From: Pseudomonadota bacterium
Lineage (GTDB): Bacteria; Pseudomonadota; Gammaproteobacteria; Burkholderiales; Gallionellaceae
NCBI GenBank assembly: GCA_021782995.1
Contig: JAJXUI010000004.1
Coordinates: forward strand, 1-64,000
Direction of reading: 5' to 3'
Length of the DNA stretch: 64,000 bases
Positions 1-6,427 of the stretch are shown in pieces. The notes under the pieces were generated by a model that was not told the origin of the DNA, ran no database searches, and saw only the letters and a list, made by a program, of their open reading frames with translations. Every line of letters starts with the position of its first letter. Position 1 is the stretch's first letter. The translations under genes and the position numbers were made by a program.

Positions 1-1396
1 GGCCCGCGGCAAAGCCTGCACACGCATCTTCATTCAGCGGCTCATACACCTGGCCATTCGGCTCCTGGTTGTAGAGCGGGTCCTGGGTTGGATGGCGGAT
101 CTTCAGCGCATCGTTGATGTTCTTCATCGCCGAAGCTTCAGTGCCGTCCGCATTGGTCACGACAAATTTCGGATCGGCCTTGCCCACCTGTGCCACCAGC
201 GCACCCATCGCGGTGGAAGGCACGGCCTTTTCACCTTTGGCAAAGTCCTGCATGTTGAGTGCGGGCAGCTTGGGAATGCTCAATTCAAATTCGGTCACAA
301 CCGTCTTTACAGCCGGTCCGCCACCGGCGCGGCCGAAGTTGGTGCGCACAATGTTGAATGCCTCGGGTGTCAACGCTCGGCGCTGCAGGCCTTCCACGAT
401 ATGGGCGGCATCCAGGGTATCGGCCGGATACAGGTTGTGCGATTTCGCACCGGTGGTATGCACGCCGGTGCCTTTCAACTGCTTGATGATGAACACGGTC
501 AGCTTGCCACTCATCGCGGATTTGGCAGCATAGTCCACGCCCTGCAATACGGCCTTGGCAAATTCCAGGCGCTTCGCGAAACTGAAGCGTGAGCTGTCAA
601 CATATTCGCCGCTCTGCTTGCTGTCGTCGAAATCCTTGGCATTCACCAGCACCACCTCATCGAAGCCATGACCATACCAGTAGGCAATCATGTCCTCATT
701 GGTGTGCAGCGAAACCATCGAGTGGTGTTCCTGCGAATAGCCGTTCCAGATCAGCACCGGCAGAAAATTGGTGACATCCGGATACGCGGTGTGGAAGTGC
801 ATCATCGAATTCAATACATAAGGCTCGCCCATGCCGCCGTCGCCGATGGTGACGGGGAACAGTTTATCTCGATGCAAGTAAGCACCGGCCATTGCAAAGT
901 GCTGGCCCTGGCCCAAGGGGCCGGCTGGTGCCAGCAGGCCGGGAATCGCGCCGGAGAGATGGCCGAGCAAGCCATGCTTTTCGCGGAAGCGCTGCATCAT
1001 GTCATCCATGTTGTAGATGTTCATGCTTTCCAGCGAGCCATCGAGGAACATCGAAGAGTAGAAGCCTGGCGCGTGGTGGCCAACTTCAGTCACGATATTG
1101 GTGTGGCCCAGCATCATCAGCGCAGCGTGTGCCTCCGCGCTGGAAGCAAAACCGCCGGGGTGACCGGAACCTTTGGAGCCGCACACCTGCAGCGTGACAT
1201 AACGCAACGCGTCGGCACCGAGCAATGTCTGGTAGGCAGCAGCATCATCGGCGGAATTGCTGATCGCGCTCTGGCCTTCGCCGATTACTGGCTTGCTGGC
1301 GTATTTGTCAAAATCAGGCCAGGGGTTGCCAAAGAATTTGATGCCTTGGGTAAAGTCGGAAGTGGCATCCATTTTTTGTGCGGTTGCGGTTTGCAT
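1..1396 (-). CDS. Transketolase-like thiamine-diphosphate enzyme (3' end cut by window edge)
   Basis: The minus strand reads open from an ATG at 1396, with AGGAAA a few bases before it, to the left edge, giving 465 codons. Residues 78-82 read GHPGG and 159-164 read GPLGQG, both transketolase hallmarks. The ThDP/Mg motif starts with GDG at 185-187 and ends with Asn218. By family it should bind ThDP and move or cleave two-carbon ketol units of sugar phosphates. The long acidic N-terminus (FGNPWPDFDKY) and the HHAPG stretch at 107-111 differ from the textbook housekeeping enzyme, so the exact substrate is open. It is divergent from an IclR regulator with paired inverted repeats between them, so local control is likely. 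A phosphoketolase is less likely because its typical N-terminal motifs are absent. Confidence 0.8.
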   Translation of the reverse strand, partial: MQTATAQKMDATSDFTQGIKFFGNPWPDFDKYASKPVIGEGQSAISNSADDAAAYQTLLGADALRYVTLQVCGSKGSGHPGGFASSAEAHAALMMLGHTNIVTEVGHHAPGFYSSMFLDGSLESMNIYNMDDMMQRFREKHGLLGHLSGAIPGLLAPAGPLGQGQHFAMAGAYLHRDKLFPVTIGDGGMGEPYVLNSMMHFHTAYPDVTNFLPVLIWNGYSQEHHSMVSLHTNEDMIAYWYGHGFDEVVLVNAKDFDDSKQSGEYVDSSRFSFAKRLEFAKAVLQGVDYAAKSAMSGKLTVFIIKQLKGTGVHTTGAKSHNLYPADTLDAAHIVEGLQRRALTPEAFNIVRTNFGRAGGGPAVKTVVTEFELSIPKLPALNMQDFAKGEKAVPSTAMGALVAQVGKADPKFVVTNADGTEASAMKNINDALKIRHPTQDPLYNQEPNGQVYEPLNEDACAGFAAG

Positions 1397-1432
1397 GGCT
1401 ATTTCCTCATATCATTAAAATTCGGTGCCCGT

Positions 1433-1468
1433 ATTTCATTCTGTATAATGCATTTCATATTGTGAAAT
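1433..1468. promoter_or_regulatory. Operator-like inverted repeat pair in front of the transketolase-like gene
   Basis: A perfect inverted repeat ATTTCA-TATTG-TGAAAT occupies 1452-1468. A weaker copy, ATTTCA-TTCTG-TATAAT, starts 19 bases earlier at 1433. The centre-to-centre distance is close to two helical turns, as expected for side-by-side dimers. IclR-family proteins commonly bind such short palindromes between themselves and a divergent target, so these are inferred sites for the neighbouring regulator. Confidence 0.55.
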
Positions 1469-1539
1469 ATCAGGGGGCTAAAAAACGGCCAGTTGTGGGT
1501 TGGCCGTATGTTTGACGACACCTTACCAATTGTTTTATT

Positions 1540-1575
1540 ATTTCGCAATACACAATCGATTTCACATTATGAAAT
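1540..1575. promoter_or_regulatory. Second operator-like pair abutting the IclR start codon
   Basis: A perfect repeat ATTTCA-CATTA-TGAAAT lies at 1559-1575, directly touching the ATG at 1576. A degenerate copy (ATTTCG-CAATA-CACAAT) starts exactly 19 bases upstream at 1540. The spacing copies that of the pair at 1433-1468. Binding here would cover the start of the regulator gene, which fits autorepression (inference). Confidence 0.5.
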
Positions 1576-2373
1576 ATGAATACCGTTAATCCAGAAACAA
1601 ATCAAGAAGTCCCGCAAGAAACCTCAGGTTCCTCCATCCAGGTGATAGACCGCCTCGCCCGCCTGCTGGATGTCATCGCCGCCAGCCCCGGCCCGGTGAG
1701 CCTGAAAATCCTCGCCGCCGAAACCGGGCTGCACCCCTCCACCGCGTTCCGCATCTTGGGTGCGCTGGGTACGGTGGGGTATGTCGAGCGCGATGTGAAC
1801 AGCCATTATTCAATTGGCCGCAAGCTCGCGCGCCTGGGCGCCAAGGTGCGCACCGGGGTGGATGTGCGCGAAGAAGCACGCAGTGTGATGGAAAAACTGC
1901 GGGACCAGCTGGGTGAAACCATCAACCTCACCGTGCGCGAAGGCGATGAAGTGATCTATGTCGAGCGCGCCACCTCCAACCGCATGATGCGCGTAGAGCA
2001 GGTGATCGGTAGCCGCGCGCCGCTGCACGTCACCGCGGTGGGCAAGCTCATGCTGGGCGAACTGGGCGATGCCTTTATTCGTGCCTATGCAAAGCGCACC
2101 GGCCTCAAGGCCTATACAAAGTTCACCTATGCAACACAAGATTCATTATTAAAGGCCGTGCATGAAGCCAGCGAGCAAGGTTTTGCATTCGATAATGAAG
2201 AAGCGGAAATCGGTGTGGGCTGCATCGGCGTGCTGATCCGTGATGGCAGCGGCGAAGTGGTTGCGGGGCTTTCAACTTCGGCACCAATCGAAAGGCGCAA
2301 GGATGAATGGGCAGCGATACTGCAAAAGGCGGCGGAGGAAATTTCGGAACGTATGGGGTATAGAGGGGAGTGA
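1576..2373 (+). CDS. IclR-family transcriptional regulator
   Basis: This 265-residue protein has the IclR layout. A winged helix-turn-helix lies at about residues 22-85, with the recognition-helix region LHPSTAFRILGALGTVGYV. An effector domain at about 95-260 has the usual TINLTVREGDEVIYVER and GCIGVLIRDG elements. It should be a cytoplasmic dimer or tetramer responding to a small metabolite. The divergent transketolase-like gene and the paired inverted repeats between them make that gene the obvious target (inference). The ATG at 1576 has no Shine-Dalgarno in front of it, because the preceding bases are the palindrome. A leaderless mRNA or a later start is therefore possible, but the HTH begins only about 20 residues in, so little room exists downstream. 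Confidence 0.9.
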   Translation: MNTVNPETNQEVPQETSGSSIQVIDRLARLLDVIAASPGPVSLKILAAETGLHPSTAFRILGALGTVGYVERDVNSHYSIGRKLARLGAKVRTGVDVREEARSVMEKLRDQLGETINLTVREGDEVIYVERATSNRMMRVEQVIGSRAPLHVTAVGKLMLGELGDAFIRAYAKRTGLKAYTKFTYATQDSLLKAVHEASEQGFAFDNEEAEIGVGCIGVLIRDGSGEVVAGLSTSAPIERRKDEWAAILQKAAEEISERMGYRGE

Positions 2374-2404
2374 AGCTTAATTAATCCAAAATTAATGGAA
2401 TGAT

Positions 2405-3445
2405 ATGACTTTAATTGTCGCAAGAATACTAGATGATAATGTAAGTATTGAGAGTGATACTCTTGCATTTCAAGTTGAAAGTACAAAACAAAACTTACTA
2501 AATATTGCGATAAAGTCAGTAATTGTCACGCCATATATAGCAGTATGTTATGCGGGTGCAATTAAACCTGCACTTGAAGCGATAAAAGCGCTGTTTGCAT
2601 TTGTACAATATGAAAAGCAACTAAAAGACAGACAATTAATTGAGATACTTCTGGAATTTCATTTTAGAGCTTATAAGGAAACTGATTTCATTTTAGTGGT
2701 AAGTGAATGTCCGCAACCTAGAATTTATAAAATTTCACAAGGTGTTTGCCATGATGATATTCAATCTGCATGGATTGGAGATCAAGAAGGGTTTTCATAT
2801 TTCCAGATGTATTGCCATTCTGATTCACATTTATATGAAAATGACGTAAGCAAAATGATTCGTCACAGATTGGCATTCAGAAAAATTGTAGAGCATAGAC
2901 TTTGTTCAACAATTGATGGATTTCCAATATCAGTTCAAACAATGGGAAGTGAAAAAAAATTAAAATATTCATATTCCGGCGGAATTGTCGTGCCAAAGCA
3001 AATCCATTCATATGGAGAGATACCAACTATCAGACTAGAAAGTCTAAATAAAGATGGATATTCATATTCAATTCTTTCATCCGATGAAAATTCGAAATCA
3101 GCTATATGCATATATATTTCACAATTAAAAAAAGCCTTTCTTTACATACCTTCACATTCACTTGAAGTGAAAGAATATGAAAATGTAGAAATACTAAATT
3201 TTGTACAACAAGTTAAAAACGAATTTAATGCTCTGCTTCGTGGTAAACACTTTGATTGTGAAACAAAAGGTATTGTAGAAATAAATTTGGACAACCCCAA
3301 AGATGTTTCATATATACGAGTAACTACTAAAGAGGAGGGGATAACTGATATCCCCGAAAAGGAAATGCTACATGTAGAAACTAGTAGAAAAAATAAAACC
3401 AGAGTAATTTCAAAATTATTGCAAATTCTTAATAAAAAATTTTGA
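2405..3445 (+). CDS. AT-rich hypothetical protein with a proteasome/HslV-like N-terminal region
   Basis: This 346-residue protein has codon use clearly more AT-rich than its neighbours, suggesting recent transfer. After Met1 the chain starts TLIVARILDD and continues IESDT, matching the opening strands of HslV and proteasome beta subunits (TTIVSVRR..VVIAGDG). In mature numbering Thr1 would be the nucleophile, Asp17 is present, and Lys36 lies near the expected Lys33. A YIAVCYAG segment then parallels the HslV KVIAGFAG strand, and WIGDQEGFSYFQ parallels the IGSGGPYA loop. The C-terminal half (about residues 180-346) is not recognised. Inference: an Ntn-hydrolase-fold peptidase or amidase. It has no HslU or ATPase partner nearby and is longer than HslV (about 175). 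A GGAA lies about 5 bases before the ATG. Confidence 0.6.
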   Translation: MTLIVARILDDNVSIESDTLAFQVESTKQNLLNIAIKSVIVTPYIAVCYAGAIKPALEAIKALFAFVQYEKQLKDRQLIEILLEFHFRAYKETDFILVVSECPQPRIYKISQGVCHDDIQSAWIGDQEGFSYFQMYCHSDSHLYENDVSKMIRHRLAFRKIVEHRLCSTIDGFPISVQTMGSEKKLKYSYSGGIVVPKQIHSYGEIPTIRLESLNKDGYSYSILSSDENSKSAICIYISQLKKAFLYIPSHSLEVKEYENVEILNFVQQVKNEFNALLRGKHFDCETKGIVEINLDNPKDVSYIRVTTKEEGITDIPEKEMLHVETSRKNKTRVISKLLQILNKKF

Positions 3446-3460
3446 AGGAAACACAAATAA

Positions 3461-3477
3461 ATGGGGTCGGACTCGAT
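3461..3477. repeat. Dispersed GGGTC-ACTCGA motif, copy 1
   Basis: ATGGGGTCGGACTCGAT just after the AT-rich gene. Related motifs occur at 4041, 5421 and 5711 in the same islet. Such sequences are familiar next to REP-associated transposase (RAYT) debris in proteobacteria. Confidence 0.45.
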
Positions 3478-3482
3478 ACAGA

Positions 3483-3507
3483 CCTCTTAGGAGGTGGTGT
3501 TAAGAGG
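3483..3507. repeat. Inverted repeat in front of the acetyltransferase gene
   Basis: CCTCTTA at 3483-3489 pairs with TAAGAGG at 3501-3507 around an 11-base loop that contains AGGAGG-like bases. It lies 17 bases before the ATG at 3525. It may be a mobile-element end or a leader hairpin; the sequence alone does not decide. Confidence 0.35.
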
Positions 3508-3524
3508 CCACAAGTGAAGAAATT

Positions 3525-4013
3525 ATGGAACGTATCGTCTTAGCCGATTTATCAGATCCTGCTCACAGTGAAGCAGTTGTCTTTCTGCTGAATGAGTATG
3601 CGTCGGGTGAAATGGGTGGCGGCGTGGAGCTGACGGACTTTGTGAAACAGAACCTGGTAGCAGAGTTGCATAAACGTGCAGGCAGCATCCATTCAGTATT
3701 GGCTTTTATCGATAACGAGCCTGCAGGTTTGGCAATTTGTGTGGAAGGGTTTTCCAGCTTTGCCTGTAAGCCTCTGTTGAATGTGCATGATATTGTTGTG
3801 GCATCGAAGTTCAGGGGGCGAGGACTGTCAAAGCGGATATTGGCGAGGATTGAAGCGCTCGCGGTGGAACTGGGCTGCTGCAAGCTGACGCTAGAGGTTC
3901 TGGAAGGCAACAAGGTTGCTCAGAGCGCCTATAAGGCATTTGGTTTTGAAGGTTATGAACTGAATCCCAGGACGGGAAAGGCGCTATTCTGGCAAAAGAA
4001 ATTGGGCAATTAA
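3525..4013 (+). CDS. GNAT-family N-acetyltransferase
   Basis: 162 residues, the usual single-domain GNAT length. Strand beta4 and the acetyl-CoA pyrophosphate loop are visible as VHDIVVASKFRGRGLSKRIL, with the R-G-R-G-L-S loop at 97-102. The C-terminal motif B appears as LEVLEGNKVAQSAYKAFGFE. It transfers an acetyl group from acetyl-CoA to an amine; the substrate cannot be read from sequence. The gene stands alone between mobile-element debris, with weak ribosome-binding signal (GAAG) before the ATG, and belongs to the accessory islet. Confidence 0.85.
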   Translation: MERIVLADLSDPAHSEAVVFLLNEYASGEMGGGVELTDFVKQNLVAELHKRAGSIHSVLAFIDNEPAGLAICVEGFSSFACKPLLNVHDIVVASKFRGRGLSKRILARIEALAVELGCCKLTLEVLEGNKVAQSAYKAFGFEGYELNPRTGKALFWQKKLGN

Positions 4014-4427
4014 TTTGCTGCATTCACAATGGTGTCTGGAATGGGTTCAGTCTCGATTTAAACATGCGTTCAATTTGCTGCTTGAGTCTTGCAGATATCA
4101 ACCTGAAATTTTTTGCATGCAGTATCAAATCGCTCATTTCTGCCAGAACGCGCAGCAATTTCAGTGTGAAAAAAAATTCATATTCAATCAGCCTCATATT
4201 CATTAAATGGAATAATCATTACAGCCTTGATGAAGTGGTGATGGGTCATTGCAGCTGCACCCCTCGCAGAGGGGATGCTTAGGCAGATTGGAGTAGGGTG
4301 TGGAAGAGGTAGGGATGGTAGGATGGTTTGGAGGAAATCAAGTTTTCACTTGAATATCTTCGGGTTCCCTTGTGCACTGAAAGCCAGCCAAGTTGTATTC
4401 CTCTACTAATGACTACAGGAGTCAAAC
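4014..4427. other. Intergenic stretch without a convincing gene
   Basis: Short open frames here lack family features and start signals. Visible structure: a copy of the dispersed motif at 4041, a tight hairpin CCCCTC-GCA-GAGGGG at 4260-4274 with no following T-run, and a purine-rich G/A stretch at about 4290-4345. An AGGAG at about 4417 serves the lipoprotein gene downstream. Confidence 0.5.
4041..4060. repeat. Dispersed GGGTC-ACTCGA motif, copy 2
   Basis: ATGGGTTCAGTCTCGATTTA; shares ATGGG-TC-CTCGA with the copies at 3461 and 5711 and CGATTTAAA with the one at 5421. Confidence 0.4.
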
Positions 4428-4451
4428 ATGAAAACATCCATGAAAACATCC
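4428..4451 (+). repeat. Tandem 12-base repeat containing the start codon
   Basis: ATGAAAACATCC occurs twice in tandem, followed by ATGGAA. Each unit adds an in-frame Met-Lys-Thr-Ser, so slippage would change signal-peptide length and start choice without breaking the frame. Confidence 0.85.
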
Positions 4452-5393
4452 ATGGAAAAACACAAAAGAATTGAGATATTCCTTTCCATTACCGCACGAT
4501 CACGTTATTCCGGATTAATTGCATTAATCGCTGCAGCATTCACCTTTGCTCTTGGTGGTTGTGTTACGACGGGATCTAATCTCACGCAAACAATCTATAC
4601 TCCCCCGGTTGCAGGTATGGGAACCTACCAATGGATGCGCGGAACAATCAACGATGGCTCGAGCGGCCCAATTGCTTCATGCAATCCCCCCACGCCGCCG
4701 GCACCTGCCTTTCCTGCTGAACCCGATCCGGGTGAATTACTCGTGGGTTACCAGGACTGGCGCAATACCGTAACAGATACGAACGGTGCGGTATGCCCAT
4801 CGTCACGCGCGAAGCGGTGGCATGGTTTGGCAGTATTCGACATGAGCGCGGTAGCCGCGGACTTGAGCGGGTCACCTCACAAGCTGTTGACCGCATCGCT
4901 GACTTATAAGATCGGTGCATGGCAAAAAATTCCGCAGTCAGCACAAGACATAGATCTGTGCGTACGCACACTGGAATTTGCCAGGGGATACGAAACACCC
5001 TCTCCATTCGCCATAGTCGAGCTCGATCCACGTGCTGGCAATTTCCCGCAAAGCGCACCTTCCAGTCTGGGCCCGATCAATCTGCCGAATCATGTTCCGT
5101 TTGGTCAAACAACAGTATCAGGACCGGTAACGGTAAATCCTGCGGGACCACAGCCAAGCGTTACAGTTGATGTTACGCTTCTGATCAGTGACTGGGCGCA
5201 GGCTCTCGCACAAGAACCGGCAAACAGTGCCGAACGGGGACGGTTTGGCATTTCCTTTCTGCCGTTTGGTCCGACAATACAACAATTGGGCCTTACCAAT
5301 TCGCCGCCGACACCTGTGCCTGTCAGTCGCTCAACCGCTCGCTGTACCTCAATCCTTAAAGATATGAATCTGAAGGTGACAGTTGGCAGATAA
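4428..5393 (+). CDS. Putative lipoprotein of unknown function
   Basis: This 321-residue protein has a long basic N-terminus and a hydrophobic stretch at about 29-42 ending in the lipobox LGGC, with Cys45 the expected lipidated residue. The mature part is rich in Pro, Ser and Thr, with DWRNTVTDTNGAVC, a Trp-rich patch and a beta-rich C-terminal half containing PSVTVDVTLLISDWAQAL. This is the look of a secreted beta-sandwich domain that binds a surface or glycan, but no family is recognised. Three in-frame ATGs (4428, 4440, 4452) lie in a tandem repeat. The first best fits the AGGAG about 7 bases upstream, though a shorter signal peptide from Met9 would also work. It stands alone in the accessory islet. 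Confidence 0.65.
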   Translation: MKTSMKTSMEKHKRIEIFLSITARSRYSGLIALIAAAFTFALGGCVTTGSNLTQTIYTPPVAGMGTYQWMRGTINDGSSGPIASCNPPTPPAPAFPAEPDPGELLVGYQDWRNTVTDTNGAVCPSSRAKRWHGLAVFDMSAVAADLSGSPHKLLTASLTYKIGAWQKIPQSAQDIDLCVRTLEFARGYETPSPFAIVELDPRAGNFPQSAPSSLGPINLPNHVPFGQTTVSGPVTVNPAGPQPSVTVDVTLLISDWAQALAQEPANSAERGRFGISFLPFGPTIQQLGLTNSPPTPVPVSRSTARCTSILKDMNLKVTVGR

Positions 5394-5420
5394 ACCAAAA
5401 GAATGCTGACCCTGTAATAT

Positions 5421-5440
5421 ATGGTCAGCTTCGATTTAAA
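5421..5440. repeat. Dispersed GGGTC-ACTCGA motif, copy 3 (divergent)
   Basis: ATGGTCAGCTTCGATTTAAA shares its 3' half (TCGATTTAAA) with copy 2 at 4041. Confidence 0.3.
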
Positions 5441-5680
5441 TAGGCAATAGTTTGGACGTATGTAATCCTGCAGAAATGCCAACGAGTTTACTGCATGCCG
5501 GATTCAAATCCGAAAGTCTCCTCCAAGAAGTGCGATCACTTCACGAACAAATTCAGTCAGACTGGATACATTCTCAATATTGATTATTAGTAAATAGCAA
5601 CGCAGGGGTTCCCTGTCATCATCGTGCTAAAATCTGTCATTAACTGAAGTGGGTAGCTTCACATTCTTTCAGGACAAAGC

Positions 5681-5713
5681 ATGCCACGTCGCCCAGGCAT
5701 TCAACTAGCCGGA
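5681..5713 (+). pseudogene. N-terminal scrap of a REP-associated tyrosine transposase (RAYT)
   Basis: The bases encode MPRRPGIQLAG, closely resembling the conserved first residues of Y1/RAYT transposases (typically MPRRPRIQLxGxP). Only about 11 codons remain. The sequence then runs straight into a GGGTCAAACTCGA motif, as if the whole body of the gene had been deleted between its start and its downstream flank. This explains the related motifs scattered nearby. The match is short, so the call is moderate. Confidence 0.45.
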
Positions 5714-5730
5714 ATGGGTCAAACTCGAAT
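5711..5730. repeat. Dispersed GGGTC-ACTCGA motif, copy 4
   Basis: GGAATGGGTCAAACTCGAAT, fused to the transposase scrap that ends at 5713. Confidence 0.45.
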
Positions 5731-5873
5731 GATTAATGAGTCAAGCATCTGCCGTAATCCAGTTAATTGATTTCAAAAGTTTCCTGCAGCGGGAGCGGCA
5801 ATTTCGTATTCCTTCCTCGCTAGTTTCGAAGTGCGTAATTGGATTGCTGGTCCCGAGTTCCCGCAAACTCTTC

Positions 5874-5901
5874 TTGACTCAATTGTCGTTGTACATACAA
5901 T
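5874..5901 (+). promoter_or_regulatory. Promoter and operator of the brnTA locus
   Basis: TTGACT at 5874-5879 and TACAAT at 5896-5901 with a 16-base spacer form a good sigma-70 promoter. The imperfect palindrome TTGTACATACAA at 5889-5900 covers the -10 region. BrnA is known to repress its own promoter, so this is the expected operator position. The promoter has survived although the toxin gene has decayed. Confidence 0.6.
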
Positions 5902-5907
5902 GTAAAT

Positions 5908-6205
5908 ATGATCAAGTTTGAATGGGATAAAGCATAGCTGCCGCCAACTTGTGCAAGCATTGCGTTTCCTTTGAGGAGGCGCAGTCCGTGATTTACGATG
6001 ACTACGCCATCCAGTTGTTTGATGATACCCGTTCCGAAGCTGAAGATCGCTATTGATACTGGGTTTCAGTGATGAAGCAAGATTGCTGATTGTGTGAAAA
6101 TGCGTAAGGGAGCACGGAAATGTGATCCGCATATTCTCAGCCAGGAAAGCCACCAAATCGAGGACAAATATAATTCTGGAGGGCAAAGATGAAAATGGAA
6201 TATGA
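5908..6205 (+). pseudogene. brnT: Decayed BrnT toxin gene
   Basis: The start reads MIKFEWDKA and then hits TAG. After a frame change the BrnT core resumes as AANLCKHCVSFEEAQSVIYD, then DDTRSEAEDRY and a second stop. It continues in other frames as LGFSDEARLLIV and finally VIRIFSARKATKS before a TGA at 6203-6205. BrnT ribonucleases begin with FEWDxxKxxxNxxKHGVSFEEA and end with IRIISARKAT, so the family is clear. At least one nonsense codon and several frameshifts remove function. The residual frame overlaps the brnA start by 17 bases, the normal brnTA arrangement. Confidence 0.8.
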
Positions 6206-6416
6206 CCTGTCAAAAATGCAATCGCGCAAAAACCCGTATGCAGCCAAGCTCAAGAAGTTGGTCACCATGCGTTTGAGCGAGGATGTGATTGCCTATTTCA
6301 AGCAAATGGCTGAAGAGGCCGGGGTCCCCTACCAGAGCCTGATCAACCTGTATTTGCGCGATTGTGTCGCACAACATCGCAAGGTGGATATTTCATGGCA
6401 GACGCAGAACAAATAA
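6189..6416 (+). CDS. brnA: BrnA-type antitoxin (orphan)
   Basis: 75 residues. It opens with MEYDLSKMQSRKNPYAAKLK and continues with a ribbon-helix-helix segment, VTMRLSEDVIAYFKQMAEEAG, then VPYQSLINLYLRDC, all typical of BrnA/CopG-like antitoxins. By family it neutralises BrnT and represses the operon promoter through its RHH domain. The gene is intact, while the toxin before it is broken. An AGGG lies about 7 bases before the ATG. Retention suggests a DNA-binding role or recent loss of the toxin. relA begins 11 bases after its stop. Confidence 0.82.
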   Translation: MKMEYDLSKMQSRKNPYAAKLKKLVTMRLSEDVIAYFKQMAEEAGVPYQSLINLYLRDCVAQHRKVDISWQTQNK

Positions 6417-6427
6417 ACTGATTCACC

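Larger units (their letters stand above)
5394..5907. other. Intergenic stretch with transposase debris
   Basis: No intact gene. It holds the motif at 5421, a T-arm-like GGATTCAAATCC at about 5509-5520 without a tRNA around it, the remnant of a RAYT start at 5681, a further motif copy at 5711, and the brnT promoter at 5874-5901. The stretch 5735-5870 has no recognised content. Confidence 0.5.

Noticed and set aside
5505-5525. T-arm-like GGATTCAAATCC, possible tRNA end or att site
   Set aside because: No acceptor stem, anticodon arm or CCA partner around it could be folded.
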